This document shows, piece by piece, positions 44,992 to 56,546 of a stretch of DNA of 64,000 nt. The stretch spans positions 5,518,001 through 5,582,000 of the forward strand of contig NZ_JACCBN010000001.1 of the NCBI RefSeq assembly GCF_013409505.1, in the 5' to 3' direction. The notes under the pieces were generated by a model that was not told the origin of the DNA, searched no databases, and saw only the letters and a list, made by a program, of their open reading frames with translations. The position numbers and the translations under genes are program-made. The stretch comes from Actinomycetospora corticicola (GTDB lineage: Bacteria > Actinomycetota > Actinomycetes > Mycobacteriales > Pseudonocardiaceae). The stretch's first letter is position 1; each line of letters opens with the position of its first letter.

Positions 44992-46230
44992 TCAGGACAG
45001 CCGCTCGAGGATCATCGCCATGCCCTGGCCGCCGCCGACGCACATCGTCTCCAGCCCGATCGTCGCGTCCTTCGCGCGCAGGCCGTTGAGCAGCGTGGTG
45101 GCGATCCGGGCGCCGGTCATGCCGAACGGGTGGCCGACCGCGATCGAGCCGCCGTGCACGTTGAGCTTCGACTCCATGCCGGAGTCCGACAGCCCGAGGC
45201 CGCGGGCGGACGGGATGACCTGGGCGGCGAACGCCTCGTTGATCTCCACGAGGTCGACGTCGTCGATCGACAGGCCGGCGCGGCGCAGCGCCTGCTGCGA
45301 GGCCCCGATCGGGCCGAGGCCCATGATCTCCGGCGACAGACCGGTGACGCCGGTCGAGACGATCCGGGCCAGCGGCGTGATCCCGAGGTCGGCGGCGCGG
45401 GTCGAGGACATCACCACCACGGCGGCGGCCCCGTCGTTGAGCGGGCACGCGTTGCCCGCCGTGATGCGGCCGTCGGGGCGGAACACCGGCTTGAGGTCGG
45501 CGATGCCCTCGTAGGTGGTGCCCGCGCGCGGGGAGTCGTCGGCGCTGATCACCGAGCCGTCGGGGAGCGTCACCGGCGTGATCTCCCGGGCCCAGAAGCC
45601 GTCGGCGTGCGACTGCTCGGCGAGGTTCTGCGAGCGCACGGCGAAGCGGTCCATCTCCTCGCGGGAGACGTTCTCGAGCAGCGCGACGTTCTCCGCGGTC
45701 TGCCCCATGGCGATGTAGGCGTCGGGGAGGAGCCCGTCGGCGCGCGGGTCGTGCCACTCCGACGCACCGGCGGCGGCGGTCTCGGCGGTGCGCGCCTGCG
45801 CCTCGTCGAACAGCGGGTTCTGCGTGCCGGGCAGGCCGTCCGAGGAGCCCTTCTCGAACCGCGACACCGTCTCGACGCCGGCCGCGACGAAGACGTCGCC
45901 CTCGCCGGCGCGGATGGCGTGGGCGGCCATGCGGATGGTCTGCAGCGAGGAGGAGCAGTAGCGGGTGATGGTGGTGCCCGGGACGGTGTCCAGGCCGAGC
46001 TGGACCGCGACGACGCGGCCCATGTTGTAGCCCTGCTCGCCGCCGGGCAGACCGCAGCCGAGCATGAGGTCCTCGACCTCCTCGGGCGGCAGCGAGGGCA
46101 CCTGGTCGAGGGCCGCGCGCACCATCTGCGCGGCGAGGTCGTCGGGGCGCATGCCGGCGAGCGTCCCCTTGCGGGCCCGACCGATGGGGGAGCGGGCGGC
46201 GGACACGATCACGGCGTCGGGAGTGGCCAT
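44992..46230 (-). CDS. fadA: Acetyl-CoA C-acyltransferase (thiolase, FadA type)
   Basis: 412 residues from ATG 46230. Active-site Cys92 lies in TRYCSSSLQTI, the His in VHGGSIAVGHPFGMTGAR, and the second Cys in ETMCVGGGQGMA. It cleaves 3-ketoacyl-CoA in beta-oxidation. It matches FadA3 (Rv1074c) by position upstream of and divergent from cbs. ATG 46230 is chosen over GTG 46239 because a TAAGGT box lies 7 nt before it. No FadB partner is adjacent. Confidence 0.94.
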   Translation of the reverse strand: MATPDAVIVSAARSPIGRARKGTLAGMRPDDLAAQMVRAALDQVPSLPPEEVEDLMLGCGLPGGEQGYNMGRVVAVQLGLDTVPGTTITRYCSSSLQTIRMAAHAIRAGEGDVFVAAGVETVSRFEKGSSDGLPGTQNPLFDEAQARTAETAAAGASEWHDPRADGLLPDAYIAMGQTAENVALLENVSREEMDRFAVRSQNLAEQSHADGFWAREITPVTLPDGSVISADDSPRAGTTYEGIADLKPVFRPDGRITAGNACPLNDGAAAVVVMSSTRAADLGITPLARIVSTGVTGLSPEIMGLGPIGASQQALRRAGLSIDDVDLVEINEAFAAQVIPSARGLGLSDSGMESKLNVHGGSIAVGHPFGMTGARIATTLLNGLRAKDATIGLETMCVGGGQGMAMILERLS

Positions 46231-46237
46231 GACCTGC

Positions 46238-46243
46238 ACCTTA
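46238..46243 (-). promoter_or_regulatory. -10 box TAAGGT for leaderless fadA
   Basis: TAAGGT on the minus strand ends 7 nt before the ATG at 46230. Confidence 0.5.
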
Positions 46244-46358
46244 GGCGCGCGGTCCGGGAGACGGAGCGCAGCGGAGCTCGACCCCTCGATCCGCCCCGGT
46301 CGGCGGTGATTCGCCGCACAGCCACGCTCCCGTCGGCTGCGTTCGGCAGGATGGTGTC

Positions 46359-47735
<1,377 letters not shown>

Positions 47736-47750
47736 CGCAGGGGCCCGGGC

Positions 47751-47803
47751 GTCAGCGGTGGCACACGGCTGACGTCCGGTGTCAGCGGTGGCACACCGCT
47801 GAC
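47751..47803 (+). repeat. Tandem pair of 23-bp palindromes between cbs and metB
   Basis: GTCAGCGGTGGCACACGGCTGAC (23 bases, positions 47751-47773) occurs again at 47781-47803 with one change that makes it a perfect inverted repeat: 10-bp arms GTCAGCGGTG/CACCGCTGAC around 3 nt. Period is 30 bp. It may be paired operator sites for metB, an RNA double hairpin, or a transcript end for cbs. Confidence 0.75.
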
Positions 47804-47852
47804 GACGGACCCGGCCCGACCCGCCGTCGGGAATCCGGGCAGACTGGACCGG

Positions 47853-49004
47853 GTGAGTCAGGACCACGGTTTCGCCACCCGCGCCATCCACGCCGGCCAG
47901 GAGCCGGACCCGACCACCGGTTCGGTCGTCGTCCCCGTCCACGCGACGTCGACGTTCGCCCAGGACGGGGTCGGCGGGCTGCGCTCGGGCTACGAGTACG
48001 CCCGCACCGGCAACCCGACGCGCACCGCGCTGGAGACGCAGCTGGCCGCGCTCGAGGGCGGGCGGTTCTGCCGCGCCTTCGCCTCGGGCATGGCCGCGGA
48101 GGACACGCTGTTCCGCGCCACGCTGCGCCCGGGGGACCACGTCGTCATCCCGATCGACGCCTACGGCGGGACGTTCCGGCTCGTCTCCACCGTGCTCGTC
48201 GACTGGGGCGTGCACTTCTCGGCGGTCGACCTCTCCGACCTCGACGCCGTCCGGGCCGCGATCCTGCCCGAGACGAAGCTGCTGTGGTGCGAGACCCCGA
48301 CCAACCCGCTGCTCTCGATCGCCGACGTCACGGCGCTCGCGGGGATCGCCGACGCGGCGGGGGTCAAGCTCGTCGTCGACAACACCTTCGCCTCGCCCTA
48401 CCTGCAGCAGCCGCTCGCGCTCGGCGCGCACGTGGTGCTGCACTCCACGACGAAGTATCTCGGCGGGCACTCCGACGTCGTCGGCGGCGCGGTGATCACG
48501 TCCGACGAGGCGCTCGCGGCCGACCTCGCGCGCCTGCAGAACGGCATGGGCGCGGTGCCCGGCCCGTTCGACTGCTTCCTCACCACCCGCGGCATCAAGA
48601 CCCTCGCCGTGCGGATGGACCGGCACTGCGACAACGCCGAGCGCGTGGTCGAGGCGCTCGTCGCCCACGACGCGGTGTCCGCCGTGCTCTACCCCGGCCT
48701 CGACACGCACGCGAACCACGAGGTGGCCGCCAAGCAGATGCACCGGTTCGGCGGGATGGTCTCCATCCGCCTCGCCGGGGGCGAGCAGGCGGCGCGCGCC
48801 CTCTGCGCAGCGACGAAGGTCTTCACGTTGGCCGAGTCGCTCGGCGGGGTCGAGTCGCTCATCGAGCACCCGGGCGCCATGACCCACGCGTCCACGGCGG
48901 GCTCCCCGCTCGAGGTGCCGTCGGACCTGGTGCGCCTGTCGGTGGGCATCGAGGAGGCCGACGACCTCGTCGACGACCTGCTGACCGCACTCGGGCGGGT
49001 CTGA
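47853..49004 (+). CDS. metB: Cystathionine gamma-synthase/lyase (PLP, MetB type)
   Basis: 383 residues. The start reads HGFATRAIHAGQEPDPTTGSVV, and EYARTGNPTRTALE and FASGMAAEDTLF follow. PLP Lys201 is in STTKYLGGHSDVVGG, and TLAESLGGVESLIEHPGAMTH closes the family pattern. It matches Rv1079. Sequence alone cannot decide between synthase (methionine direction) and gamma-lyase (cysteine direction); next to cbs, a reverse transsulfuration role is possible. CAGACT 7 nt before the GTG suggests its own leaderless start. Confidence 0.93.
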   Translation: MSQDHGFATRAIHAGQEPDPTTGSVVVPVHATSTFAQDGVGGLRSGYEYARTGNPTRTALETQLAALEGGRFCRAFASGMAAEDTLFRATLRPGDHVVIPIDAYGGTFRLVSTVLVDWGVHFSAVDLSDLDAVRAAILPETKLLWCETPTNPLLSIADVTALAGIADAAGVKLVVDNTFASPYLQQPLALGAHVVLHSTTKYLGGHSDVVGGAVITSDEALAADLARLQNGMGAVPGPFDCFLTTRGIKTLAVRMDRHCDNAERVVEALVAHDAVSAVLYPGLDTHANHEVAAKQMHRFGGMVSIRLAGGEQAARALCAATKVFTLAESLGGVESLIEHPGAMTHASTAGSPLEVPSDLVRLSVGIEEADDLVDDLLTALGRV

Positions 49005-49025
49005 GGCGCTCGCGGGTCTTCGCGA

Positions 49026-49049
49026 CGCCGGGGCGGGTCAGCCCCGGCG
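49026..49049. terminator. Short GC-rich hairpin after metB
   Basis: CGCCGGGGC and GCCCCGGCG pair perfectly over 9 bp around GGGTCA. It overlaps the stop codon of the convergent small gene. Confidence 0.5.
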
Positions 49050-49280
49050 CGCGTCCGCCTGGTCCTCGGCGGAGCCGTGCGGCGCGGTGTGGCCCGGCGT
49101 CACGAGCGACGGCACGCTGCAGCCGCCCACGAGGACGGGACCGTGCTGCGTGCTCACCAGCGTGCCCGGGTCGTCGCACCCCGCCCGCTCGACGGTGAAC
49201 ACGGCCGCCCCGGTCAGGGCGGCGGCGGCGAGGAGCGGCGCGACCATTCCCACGCGGGCGACACGTCGACGCGTCTCCAT
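49038..49280 (-). CDS. Small exported protein with two Cys
   Basis: 80 residues, with GGGAGGG before the ATG. A basic start (METRRRVARVG) and a hydrophobic stretch (MVAPLLAAAALTGAAVF) form a signal peptide or anchor. The outside part has Cys in RAGCDDPGT and GGCSVPSL, likely a disulfide, and a polar tail ending in QADARRG. No family is recognised. A TAGCCT box at 49320-49315 could serve as promoter. Its good ribosome site supports a real gene. Confidence 0.6.
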   Translation of the reverse strand: METRRRVARVGMVAPLLAAAALTGAAVFTVERAGCDDPGTLVSTQHGPVLVGGCSVPSLVTPGHTAPHGSAEDQADARRG

Positions 49281-49595
49281 CGGGCCCTCCCCTGGAATCT
49301 CACGCTCTCACCACAGGCTACCGACCACGTCCGATGCCCACGCCCGTTCGGTTCGGGTGGTCCGGTCGGCGTCCGCACCCACGCGGCGACCGGACCGTGG
49401 GACGGCCCGGACACGCCTCGGTTGCCCGTCCGTCGCGGGGTGGAACCGGTCGGCGACGTCACCACGACGCCGGGAACTTCCGCCCGTCCGGCCCTCTCCT
49501 CCCCGCGTGAGGGGAACCCTCATGCCACAAGAGCGCTCGATTCCTCCCCTCACGCAGGACGGGGGTTGCGGGGCGGAGGTCGGCGGTGGGGCACC
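49281..49595. other. 315-bp gap between divergent small gene and ilvA, with family E repeat
   Basis: Contains the likely -10 for the minus-strand small gene (TAGCCT at 49320-49315) and the second 51-bp repeat at 49505-49555. No further gene or RNA is recognised in the remaining sequence. Confidence 0.6.
49505..49555 (+). repeat. 51-bp palindromic repeat, copy 2 (family E)
   Basis: GCGTGAGGGGA and TCCCCTCACGC are perfect 11-bp inverted repeats here. 48 of 51 positions match the copy at 19861-19911, 29.6 kb away. Confidence 0.85.
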
Positions 49596-50825
49596 ATGCG
49601 GTCCGTGCCGACCCTCGTCACCCGCGCCGACGTCGAGGCCGCCCGCGCCGAGCAGCACGGCGTCGTGCGCCGGACCCCGGTCGAGCCGTCCCGGGTGCTG
49701 TCCGGGCCCGCCGGGGGCCCGGTGCTCCTCAAGTGCGAGAACCTGCAGCGCACCGGCAGCTTCAAGATCCGGGGCGCGTACCGGCGAATCCAGCGGCTCT
49801 CCGACGCCGAGCGGGCGCGGGGCGTGGTGGCGGCGAGCGCCGGAAACCACGCCCAGGGCGTCGCGCTCGCCGCGGGCCTGCTCGGGGCCGAGGCGACCGT
49901 GTTCATGCCTGCCGGTGCACCGCTGCCGAAGCTCGCGGCGACGCGGGGCTACGGGGCGCGGGTCGAGCTCGTCGACACCTTCGACGCCACCCTGCTCGAG
50001 GCGCAGGCGTTCGCCGACCGGACCGGGGCGGTGCTCATCCACCCCTTCGACCACCCCGACATCATCGCCGGGCAGGGCACCGCCGGGCTCGAGATCGCCG
50101 AGCAGGTGCCCGACGCCCGCACCGTGGTGGTCTGCACCGGGGGAGGCGGTCTCGTCGCCGGCATCGCGGCCGCCCTGCACGGGAGCGGGGTGCGGGTCGT
50201 CGGCGCCCAGGCCGAGGGGCTCGCCGCGTGGCCGCCGTCGCTGGCCGCCGGCGCCCCGACGTCCGTCGCGGGCGCCACCATCGCCGACGGCATCGCCGTG
50301 CCCCGCCCCGGCGACCTCACGTTCGCGCAGGTGGCCGCGCAGGTCGACGAGATGGTGACCGTGTCCGAGGAGGCCCTGAGCCGGGCCGTGCTCCAGTGCC
50401 TGGAGCGCAGCAAGCTGCTGGTGGAGCCGGCCGGCGCCGCGGCGGTGGCGGCGATCGCCGAGTACCCGGGCCGCTGGGAGCCGCCCGTCGTCGCGCTGCT
50501 CTCGGGCGGGAACGTCGACCCGCTGATGCTCGCGGAGTTCGTGCGGCGCGGCATGGTCGCGGCCGGGCGCTACGCCGGCCTACGGGTCCGCATCCCGGAC
50601 CGGGCCGGCTACCTCGCCGACCTGCTCGCCCTCGTCGGACGGCTCGGGGGCAACGTGGTCGACGTCGAGCACCGTCGCCTCGGCGCGTCGGCCGACCTCG
50701 GCCCGCTGGCCCTGGGGACGGTCGAGGTGGCGCTGACGCTGGAGGCCCGCGGCCCCGAGCACCAGGACGCGATCCTCACGGCCCTCCGCGACGCGGCGTA
50801 CGTCGTCGCGGAGGGTGCCGTGTGA
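49596..50825 (+). CDS. ilvA: Threonine ammonia-lyase (threonine/serine dehydratase)
   Basis: About 409 residues. PLP Lys57 is in RTGSFKIRGAYRR; SAGNHAQGVALAA and the Gly loop VCTGGGGLVAGIAAAL bind PLP. A C-terminal ACT-like regulatory domain (GLRVRIPDRAGYLADLLALVGRLGGNVVDVEH) makes it the short single-ACT form, of the catabolic/biosynthetic TdcB-IlvA group. It deaminates threonine to 2-oxobutanoate. The start is either ATG 49596 or GTG 49605; CACCAT lies 7 nt before the latter. Its stop is 4 bp from the convergent greA stop. Confidence 0.92.
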   Translation: MRSVPTLVTRADVEAARAEQHGVVRRTPVEPSRVLSGPAGGPVLLKCENLQRTGSFKIRGAYRRIQRLSDAERARGVVAASAGNHAQGVALAAGLLGAEATVFMPAGAPLPKLAATRGYGARVELVDTFDATLLEAQAFADRTGAVLIHPFDHPDIIAGQGTAGLEIAEQVPDARTVVVCTGGGGLVAGIAAALHGSGVRVVGAQAEGLAAWPPSLAAGAPTSVAGATIADGIAVPRPGDLTFAQVAAQVDEMVTVSEEALSRAVLQCLERSKLLVEPAGAAAVAAIAEYPGRWEPPVVALLSGGNVDPLMLAEFVRRGMVAAGRYAGLRVRIPDRAGYLADLLALVGRLGGNVVDVEHRRLGASADLGPLALGTVEVALTLEARGPEHQDAILTALRDAAYVVAEGAV

Positions 50826-50829
50826 GCGA

Positions 50830-51324
50830 TCAGGGCGAGTACGGCTCCGCGGAGACCAGCGTGACCTCCATCGACCCGCCGTCGGGAAGGTCGTAGCTCA
50901 CGGTGTCGCCGGCCTTGGCGCCGATCAGCGCCGAGCCCAGGGGGGAGTTCGGGGAGTAGACCTCGATCGACCCGGCCGAGCCCTCCTCGCGGGAGCCGAG
51001 CAGGAAGGTCTCGGTGTCGTCGTCGCCCTCGAAGCGCACGGTGAGCACGGTGCCCGGGACGGCGGTCCCCGACTCGGTGGGCGTCTCGCCGACCTTCGCG
51101 GTGTGCAGCAGCTCCTGGAGGTGGCGGATCCGCGCCTCCATGACGCCCTGCTCCTCGCGGGCGGCGTGGTAGCCGCCGTTCTCCTTGAGGTCGCCCTCCT
51201 CGCGCGCGGCGTTGATCTTCTGCGCGATCGCGGGACGCTGCCCCACCAGGTCGTCGAGCTCGGCCTTGAGGCGGTCGTGGGCGTCCTGGGTCAGCCAGGT
51301 CACCTGGGTCTGCGTCTCGGTCAC
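50830..51324 (-). CDS. greA: Transcription elongation factor GreA
   Basis: 164 residues from GTG 51324 with GAGGAG 9 nt upstream. The N-terminal coiled coil has the acidic tip ([23 protein letters not shown]) that reaches into the RNA-polymerase channel to stimulate transcript cleavage; the C-terminal FKBP-like domain ends [19 protein letters not shown]. It corresponds to Rv1080c. Upstream, in the direction of greA, lies a hairpin followed by five T, which would act as an attenuator. Confidence 0.96.
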   Translation of the reverse strand: MTETQTQVTWLTQDAHDRLKAELDDLVGQRPAIAQKINAAREEGDLKENGGYHAAREEQGVMEARIRHLQELLHTAKVGETPTESGTAVPGTVLTVRFEGDDDTETFLLGSREEGSAGSIEVYSPNSPLGSALIGAKAGDTVSYDLPDGGSMEVTLVSAEPYSP

Positions 51325-51624
51325 GGCGATCAACTCCTCGGAGGTCCGGTCCCGCGGGCTGCGGGGCGGCGGCCTGCGCACGTCACGACCCGGGCGGGAT
51401 GCCCGGACGGAAGGCGTCCACAGACGGAAAAACACGACCCGCGGCATGCGGGCCGTGTCGGTGGACACTAACACGGTCGGGGCCTCGGGGAGCCGGTACG
51501 AACTTCGCCGCCGGGAGGTTCCCGGATCTCCGGAGAAAGTCACAGGGCCCTGCTCACCTGCGACGATCCCCCTCGCGCGCCCCCGGGACCCGGTGGGCGC
51601 GGCAGACTGTCGGGGGGTCGGGGG
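51325..51624. other. 300-bp divergent gap of greA and mca
   Basis: Holds the greA leader with its terminator-like hairpin (51428-51457), a likely greA -10 (TAGTGT, minus, 51470-51465), and ~130 bp upstream of mca without a clear motif apart from CAGACT near 51605. No gene for the DUF4307 protein found here in mycobacteria (Rv1081c) is present. Confidence 0.6.
51428..51457 (-). terminator. Terminator-like hairpin with T5 in the greA leader
   Basis: On the minus strand, CACGGCCCGC (51457-51448) and GCGGGTCGTG (51442-51433) form a 10-bp stem with one G-T pair around ATGCC, followed at once by TTTTT (51432-51428). It points toward greA, about 100 nt before the start codon. No gene ends upstream of it, so it is likely a transcription attenuator. 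Confidence 0.65.
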
Positions 51625-52536
51625 ATGATGGTGGGCGTGGGAGATCAGCTGCGTCTCATGACGGTGCACGCGCACCCCGACGACGAGTCGAGCAAGGGCG
51701 CCGCCACGTGCGCGCGCTACGTCGCCGAGGGTGCCGAGGTCATGGTCGTGACCTGTACCGGCGGGGAGGCCGGGAGCATCCTCAACCCGGCCATGGACCG
51801 GCCCGAGGTGCTGGCCGACATGGTGGGGGTGCGCCGCGAGGAGATGCGCCGCGCCGCCGAGATCCTCGGCGTCGAGCACCGGTGGCTCGGCTTCGTGGAC
51901 TCCGGGCTGCCCGAGGGCGACCCGAAGCCCCCGCTGCCCGAGGGCTGCTTCGCCCTGGAGCCGCTCGAGGTGCCCACCGAGGCCCTCGTGCGGGTGATGC
52001 GCGAGTTCCGGCCGCACGTGGTGGTGACCTACGACGAGAACGGCGGCTACCCCCACCCGGACCACATCAGGTGCCACGAGGTGTCGATGGCGGCGTGGGA
52101 GGCCTGCGGGGACCCTGACCGGTTCCCGGAGGCGGGCGAGCCGTGGCAGCCGCTGAAGCTCTACTACTCGCACGGCTTCTCGAAGGCGCGCATCATCGCC
52201 TTCCACGAGGCGCTGATCGCCGCCGGCCTGGAGTCGCCGTGGGCGGAGTGGCTGGAGAACTGGAAGGACGACCGGCCCGACCCCGGGACCCGCGTCACCA
52301 CCCGCGTGCGCTGCGCCGAGTACTTCCCGGTGCGCGACCGGGCGCTGCTGGCGCACGCCACCCAGATCGACCCCAACGGCCGCTGGTTCTCGATGCCGAT
52401 CGAGATGCAGCAGCAGGTGTGGCCCACCGAGGAGTACGAGCTCGCCCGCTCCCTGGTGGGGGAGCAGGACGACACCGAGTCGCTCGTCGACGGCGACCTG
52501 TTCTCCGGGGTGCGCGAGCGGGTGCTGACGTCGTGA
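51625..52536 (+). CDS. mca: Mycothiol S-conjugate amidase Mca
   Basis: 303 residues. Zinc motif [15 protein letters not shown] near the N-terminus and [13 protein letters not shown] are complete, with the general-base Asp present. [30 protein letters not shown] and [12 protein letters not shown] are Mca rather than MshB features. It cleaves mycothiol conjugates to mercapturic acids for export, the actinobacterial detoxification route, and corresponds to Rv1082. The start could be ATG 51625 or GTG 51637. The next gene overlaps its stop by one base. Confidence 0.95.
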   Translation: MMVGVGDQLRLMTVHAHPDDESSKGAATCARYVAEGAEVMVVTCTGGEAGSILNPAMDRPEVLADMVGVRREEMRRAAEILGVEHRWLGFVDSGLPEGDPKPPLPEGCFALEPLEVPTEALVRVMREFRPHVVVTYDENGGYPHPDHIRCHEVSMAAWEACGDPDRFPEAGEPWQPLKLYYSHGFSKARIIAFHEALIAAGLESPWAEWLENWKDDRPDPGTRVTTRVRCAEYFPVRDRALLAHATQIDPNGRWFSMPIEMQQQVWPTEEYELARSLVGEQDDTESLVDGDLFSGVRERVLTS

Positions 52537-52838
52537 TGCCCGCGAGCCTGGTCGTGCTGCTGGCCCAGGCCCAGCCGCCGGCCCCCGGTGCCGACCGCGG
52601 GGAGGAGTTCGGCAAGACCTCGCCGATCGCCCTCGTGGTCATCCTGCTGCTCGGCGTCGCCACCTTCCTGCTGATCCGCTCGATGACCAAGCGGCTGCGC
52701 AACGTCCCGGCGTCCTTCGACCCCCCGGGGTCGGACGACGAGGCGGACGCCGGGCCGGACGGCCGCGGGCCCGCGGGCCCGTCGTCGGGGCCGGTGGACT
52801 CCCCGTCACCGGGGAACCGGGCCGGCCCGGAGGGCTGA
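52536..52838 (+). CDS. Small single-pass membrane protein (Rv1083-like)
   Basis: 100 residues from ATG 52536, whose A is the last base of the mca stop; GTG 52533 is an alternative. A hydrophobic start ([20 protein letters not shown]) is followed by a membrane helix ([22 protein letters not shown]), a basic patch [14 protein letters not shown] and an acidic, Gly/Pro-rich tail. It matches Rv1083 by position. Function is unknown, but fixed linkage to mca suggests a related role. Confidence 0.82.
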   Translation: MPASLVVLLAQAQPPAPGADRGEEFGKTSPIALVVILLLGVATFLLIRSMTKRLRNVPASFDPPGSDDEADAGPDGRGPAGPSSGPVDSPSPGNRAGPEG

Positions 52839-52884
52839 CACCGACGGCTGAGGGGCCCGGTGACGCCGTGCGACCATCGTCGGC

Positions 52885-54894
<2,010 letters not shown>

Positions 54895-54904
54895 CCGCCG
54901 CCCC

Positions 54905-54958
54905 GAGGTGCACACCAGGCAGCCCCGACGGCTCGGGAGCCTGCCTGACGTGGACCTC
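54905..54958 (+). repeat. 54-bp palindromic repeat, copy 2 (family F)
   Basis: Begins GAGGTGCAC and ends GTGGACCTC with inner arms CAGGCAG and CTGCCTG. It starts 10 bp after the DUF255 stop codon. 45 of 54 positions match 19939-19992. Confidence 0.8.
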
Positions 54959-55027
54959 GCGGCGGGTCGCCCCACCCGAGGGGAGGGGCGTCCGCTCACC
55001 GCGAACCGGCTCGACCGCTGCACCCTC

Positions 55028-55049
55028 GTAATGCTGTAATCAATGCATC
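55028..55049. promoter_or_regulatory. AT-rich promoter/operator of the 55077 gene
   Basis: A 22-bp stretch with AATGC repeated 12 bp apart and ATGC/GCAT inverted ends stands out in otherwise GC-rich DNA, ~28 bp before the start codon. It is a likely promoter or binding site; the 55077 product could be autoregulatory. Confidence 0.4.
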
Positions 55050-55076
55050 GCACGACGGCGACGCACGAAGGAGCCG

Positions 55077-55778
55077 ATGATGATGGTGGGACGAGGACAC
55101 CGGGGACGCCCGAGCGGCGGGGGACGGGTCGGTCGGGGCGGACGCCCCGCGAACGACCTCCCCGCGGTCGACGACCTCGAGGCCTGGCTGGCCGGGCGGC
55201 TACCCGACGGCTGGTTCGTGGGCACCCCCGAGGTGACCGTGGACCGCGAGGAGATCCTGATCGTCGGGCAGCTGGCCGCCCCCGAGGTCGAGGGCGACGC
55301 CGCCGCCCGGGCCGCGAGCGCGGTCGGACGGATCAGCCGGTTCCGCGAGGAGTCCCGCGAGGACCGGATGGAGATCGCACGGCAGGCCGAGCACCGCTAC
55401 GGGCGCAAGGTCGCGTGGGGCGCGCGGATCGCGGACGGCGACGGCGGGGTGGAGGAGCTCTTCACCACGCTGTCGGTGCCGGTGATGACGCGGCTGCGCC
55501 AGCCGGAGCGTCGGGTGCTGGACACGCTGGTCGACGCCGGGGTGGCGCGCTCGCGCTCGGAGGCGCTGGCCTGGGCGGTCGCCCTGGTCGGGGAGCACAC
55601 CGAGCCGTGGCTCGCGGAGCTCCGCGAGGCGATGAGCACGGTGGACGAGCTCCGCACCCGGGGGCCGCGCCTGGACCCCCTATCGGCGTCCTCGGATGCA
55701 TTGTCGGGAGCTACGGCGGAGGAGATCCCGGAGGAGACGCCCGAGGAACAGGACGGGCCCGGCGGGGATCAGGCGTAG
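55077..55778 (+). CDS. Conserved actinobacterial protein of unknown function
   Basis: 233 residues; AAGGAG precedes three consecutive ATG codons. An Arg/Gly-rich N-terminal tail of ~25 residues (RGHRGRPSGGGRVGRGGRP) is followed by a conserved core: LAGRLPDGWFVGTPEVTVDREEILIVGQL, SREDRMEIARQAEHRYGRKVAWGA and LFTTLSVPVMTRLRQPERRVLDTLVDAGVARSRSEALAWAV. The last piece resembles a ribbon-helix-helix-like segment. I recognise the core as widespread in Streptomyces and relatives but with no known role. The acidic tail overlaps the convergent hemolysin III gene by 10 bp. Confidence 0.85.
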   Translation: MMMVGRGHRGRPSGGGRVGRGGRPANDLPAVDDLEAWLAGRLPDGWFVGTPEVTVDREEILIVGQLAAPEVEGDAAARAASAVGRISRFREESREDRMEIARQAEHRYGRKVAWGARIADGDGGVEELFTTLSVPVMTRLRQPERRVLDTLVDAGVARSRSEALAWAVALVGEHTEPWLAELREAMSTVDELRTRGPRLDPLSASSDALSGATAEEIPEETPEEQDGPGGDQA

Positions 55779-56440
55779 AGGATCAGCCAGATCGCGATGT
55801 GGTGACAGATCGCGGCGACGACGGTCGCCGCGTGGAAGAACTCGTGGTAGCCGAAGGTGTTCGGCCAGCCGCGCGGTCGCCGCAGGGCGAAGCCCACGGC
55901 GCCGAGGGTGTAGAACGCGCCGCCCACCACGAGCAGCACGAACGCGGCGACGCCGCCGCGGGCGAGCAGGTCGGGGAGCACGAACACCGCGACCCAGCCG
56001 AGGGCCAGGTAGATCGGGACGCCGATCCACCGCGACGTGTGCGGGCGCAGCAGCTTGAGGGCCGCGCCCGCGAGGGCGCCGACCCAGACGACGGCGAGGA
56101 CGATCAGGCCGGTGGTCTCGGGCAGCGCCAGCACCGCGAAGGGCGTGTACGTCCCGGCGATGAACACGAAGATCATCGCGTGGTCGAGGCGCTTCATCGT
56201 GGTGCGGGCGCGGACCGAGGTCCACGACCTCCGGTGGTAGAGCGCGCTGACCCCGAAGACGCCGAGCACCGTCGCCGAGTACACGGCGACCGCAGCGGCG
56301 GCCTCGCCCGACACCGTGGCGCCGGCGAGGGCGATCAGCGTGGCCCCGGCGGCGATGCCCACGGCGAAGGACCACAGGTGCAGCCAGCCCCGCAGCCGCG
56401 GCTTGACGGGCGTCGTCCGGTGGGAGTCGACGATGGTCAC
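55769..56440 (-). CDS. Hemolysin III family membrane protein
   Basis: 223 residues from GTG 56440. Seven membrane helices of the PAQR/HlyIII fold: VSALYHRRSW, RLDHAMIFVFIAGTYTPFAVL and FGYHEFFHAATVVAAICHHIAIW contain the conserved His and Asp of the metal site. The function in actinobacteria is unknown. It matches Rv1085c and is divergent from uppS. TACTCT 8 nt before the GTG indicates leaderless transcription. Confidence 0.92.
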   Translation of the reverse strand: MTIVDSHRTTPVKPRLRGWLHLWSFAVGIAAGATLIALAGATVSGEAAAAVAVYSATVLGVFGVSALYHRRSWTSVRARTTMKRLDHAMIFVFIAGTYTPFAVLALPETTGLIVLAVVWVGALAGAALKLLRPHTSRWIGVPIYLALGWVAVFVLPDLLARGGVAAFVLLVVGGAFYTLGAVGFALRRPRGWPNTFGYHEFFHAATVVAAICHHIAIWLILYA

Positions 56441-56448
56441 GCCTGCAG

Positions 56449-56454
56449 AGAGTA
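56449..56454 (-). promoter_or_regulatory. -10 box TACTCT for leaderless hemolysin III gene
   Basis: TACTCT on the minus strand ends 8 nt before the GTG at 56440. Confidence 0.55.
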
Positions 56455-56532
56455 GGACAACGGGCTGTGAATGCGGAGAACTCCCGTGGTCGAGTGGGTG
56501 ACGAGGGGGTCCGGGCGGGGTGGGTGGCCGCG

Positions 56533-56538
56533 TAGCCT
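56533..56538 (+). promoter_or_regulatory. -10 box TAGCCT for leaderless uppS-like gene
   Basis: TAGCCT ends 8 nt before the GTG at 56547. Confidence 0.55.
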
Positions 56539-56546
56539 GGCCGCCC

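Noticed and set aside
47751-47803. CRISPR-like repeat array
   Set aside because: Only two units with a 7-bp spacer and no cas genes; better described as paired palindromes.
47736-47852. SAM riboswitch between cbs and metB
   Set aside because: The gap is only 117 bp and is filled by two short palindromes; no SAM-I to SAM-IV core can be fitted.
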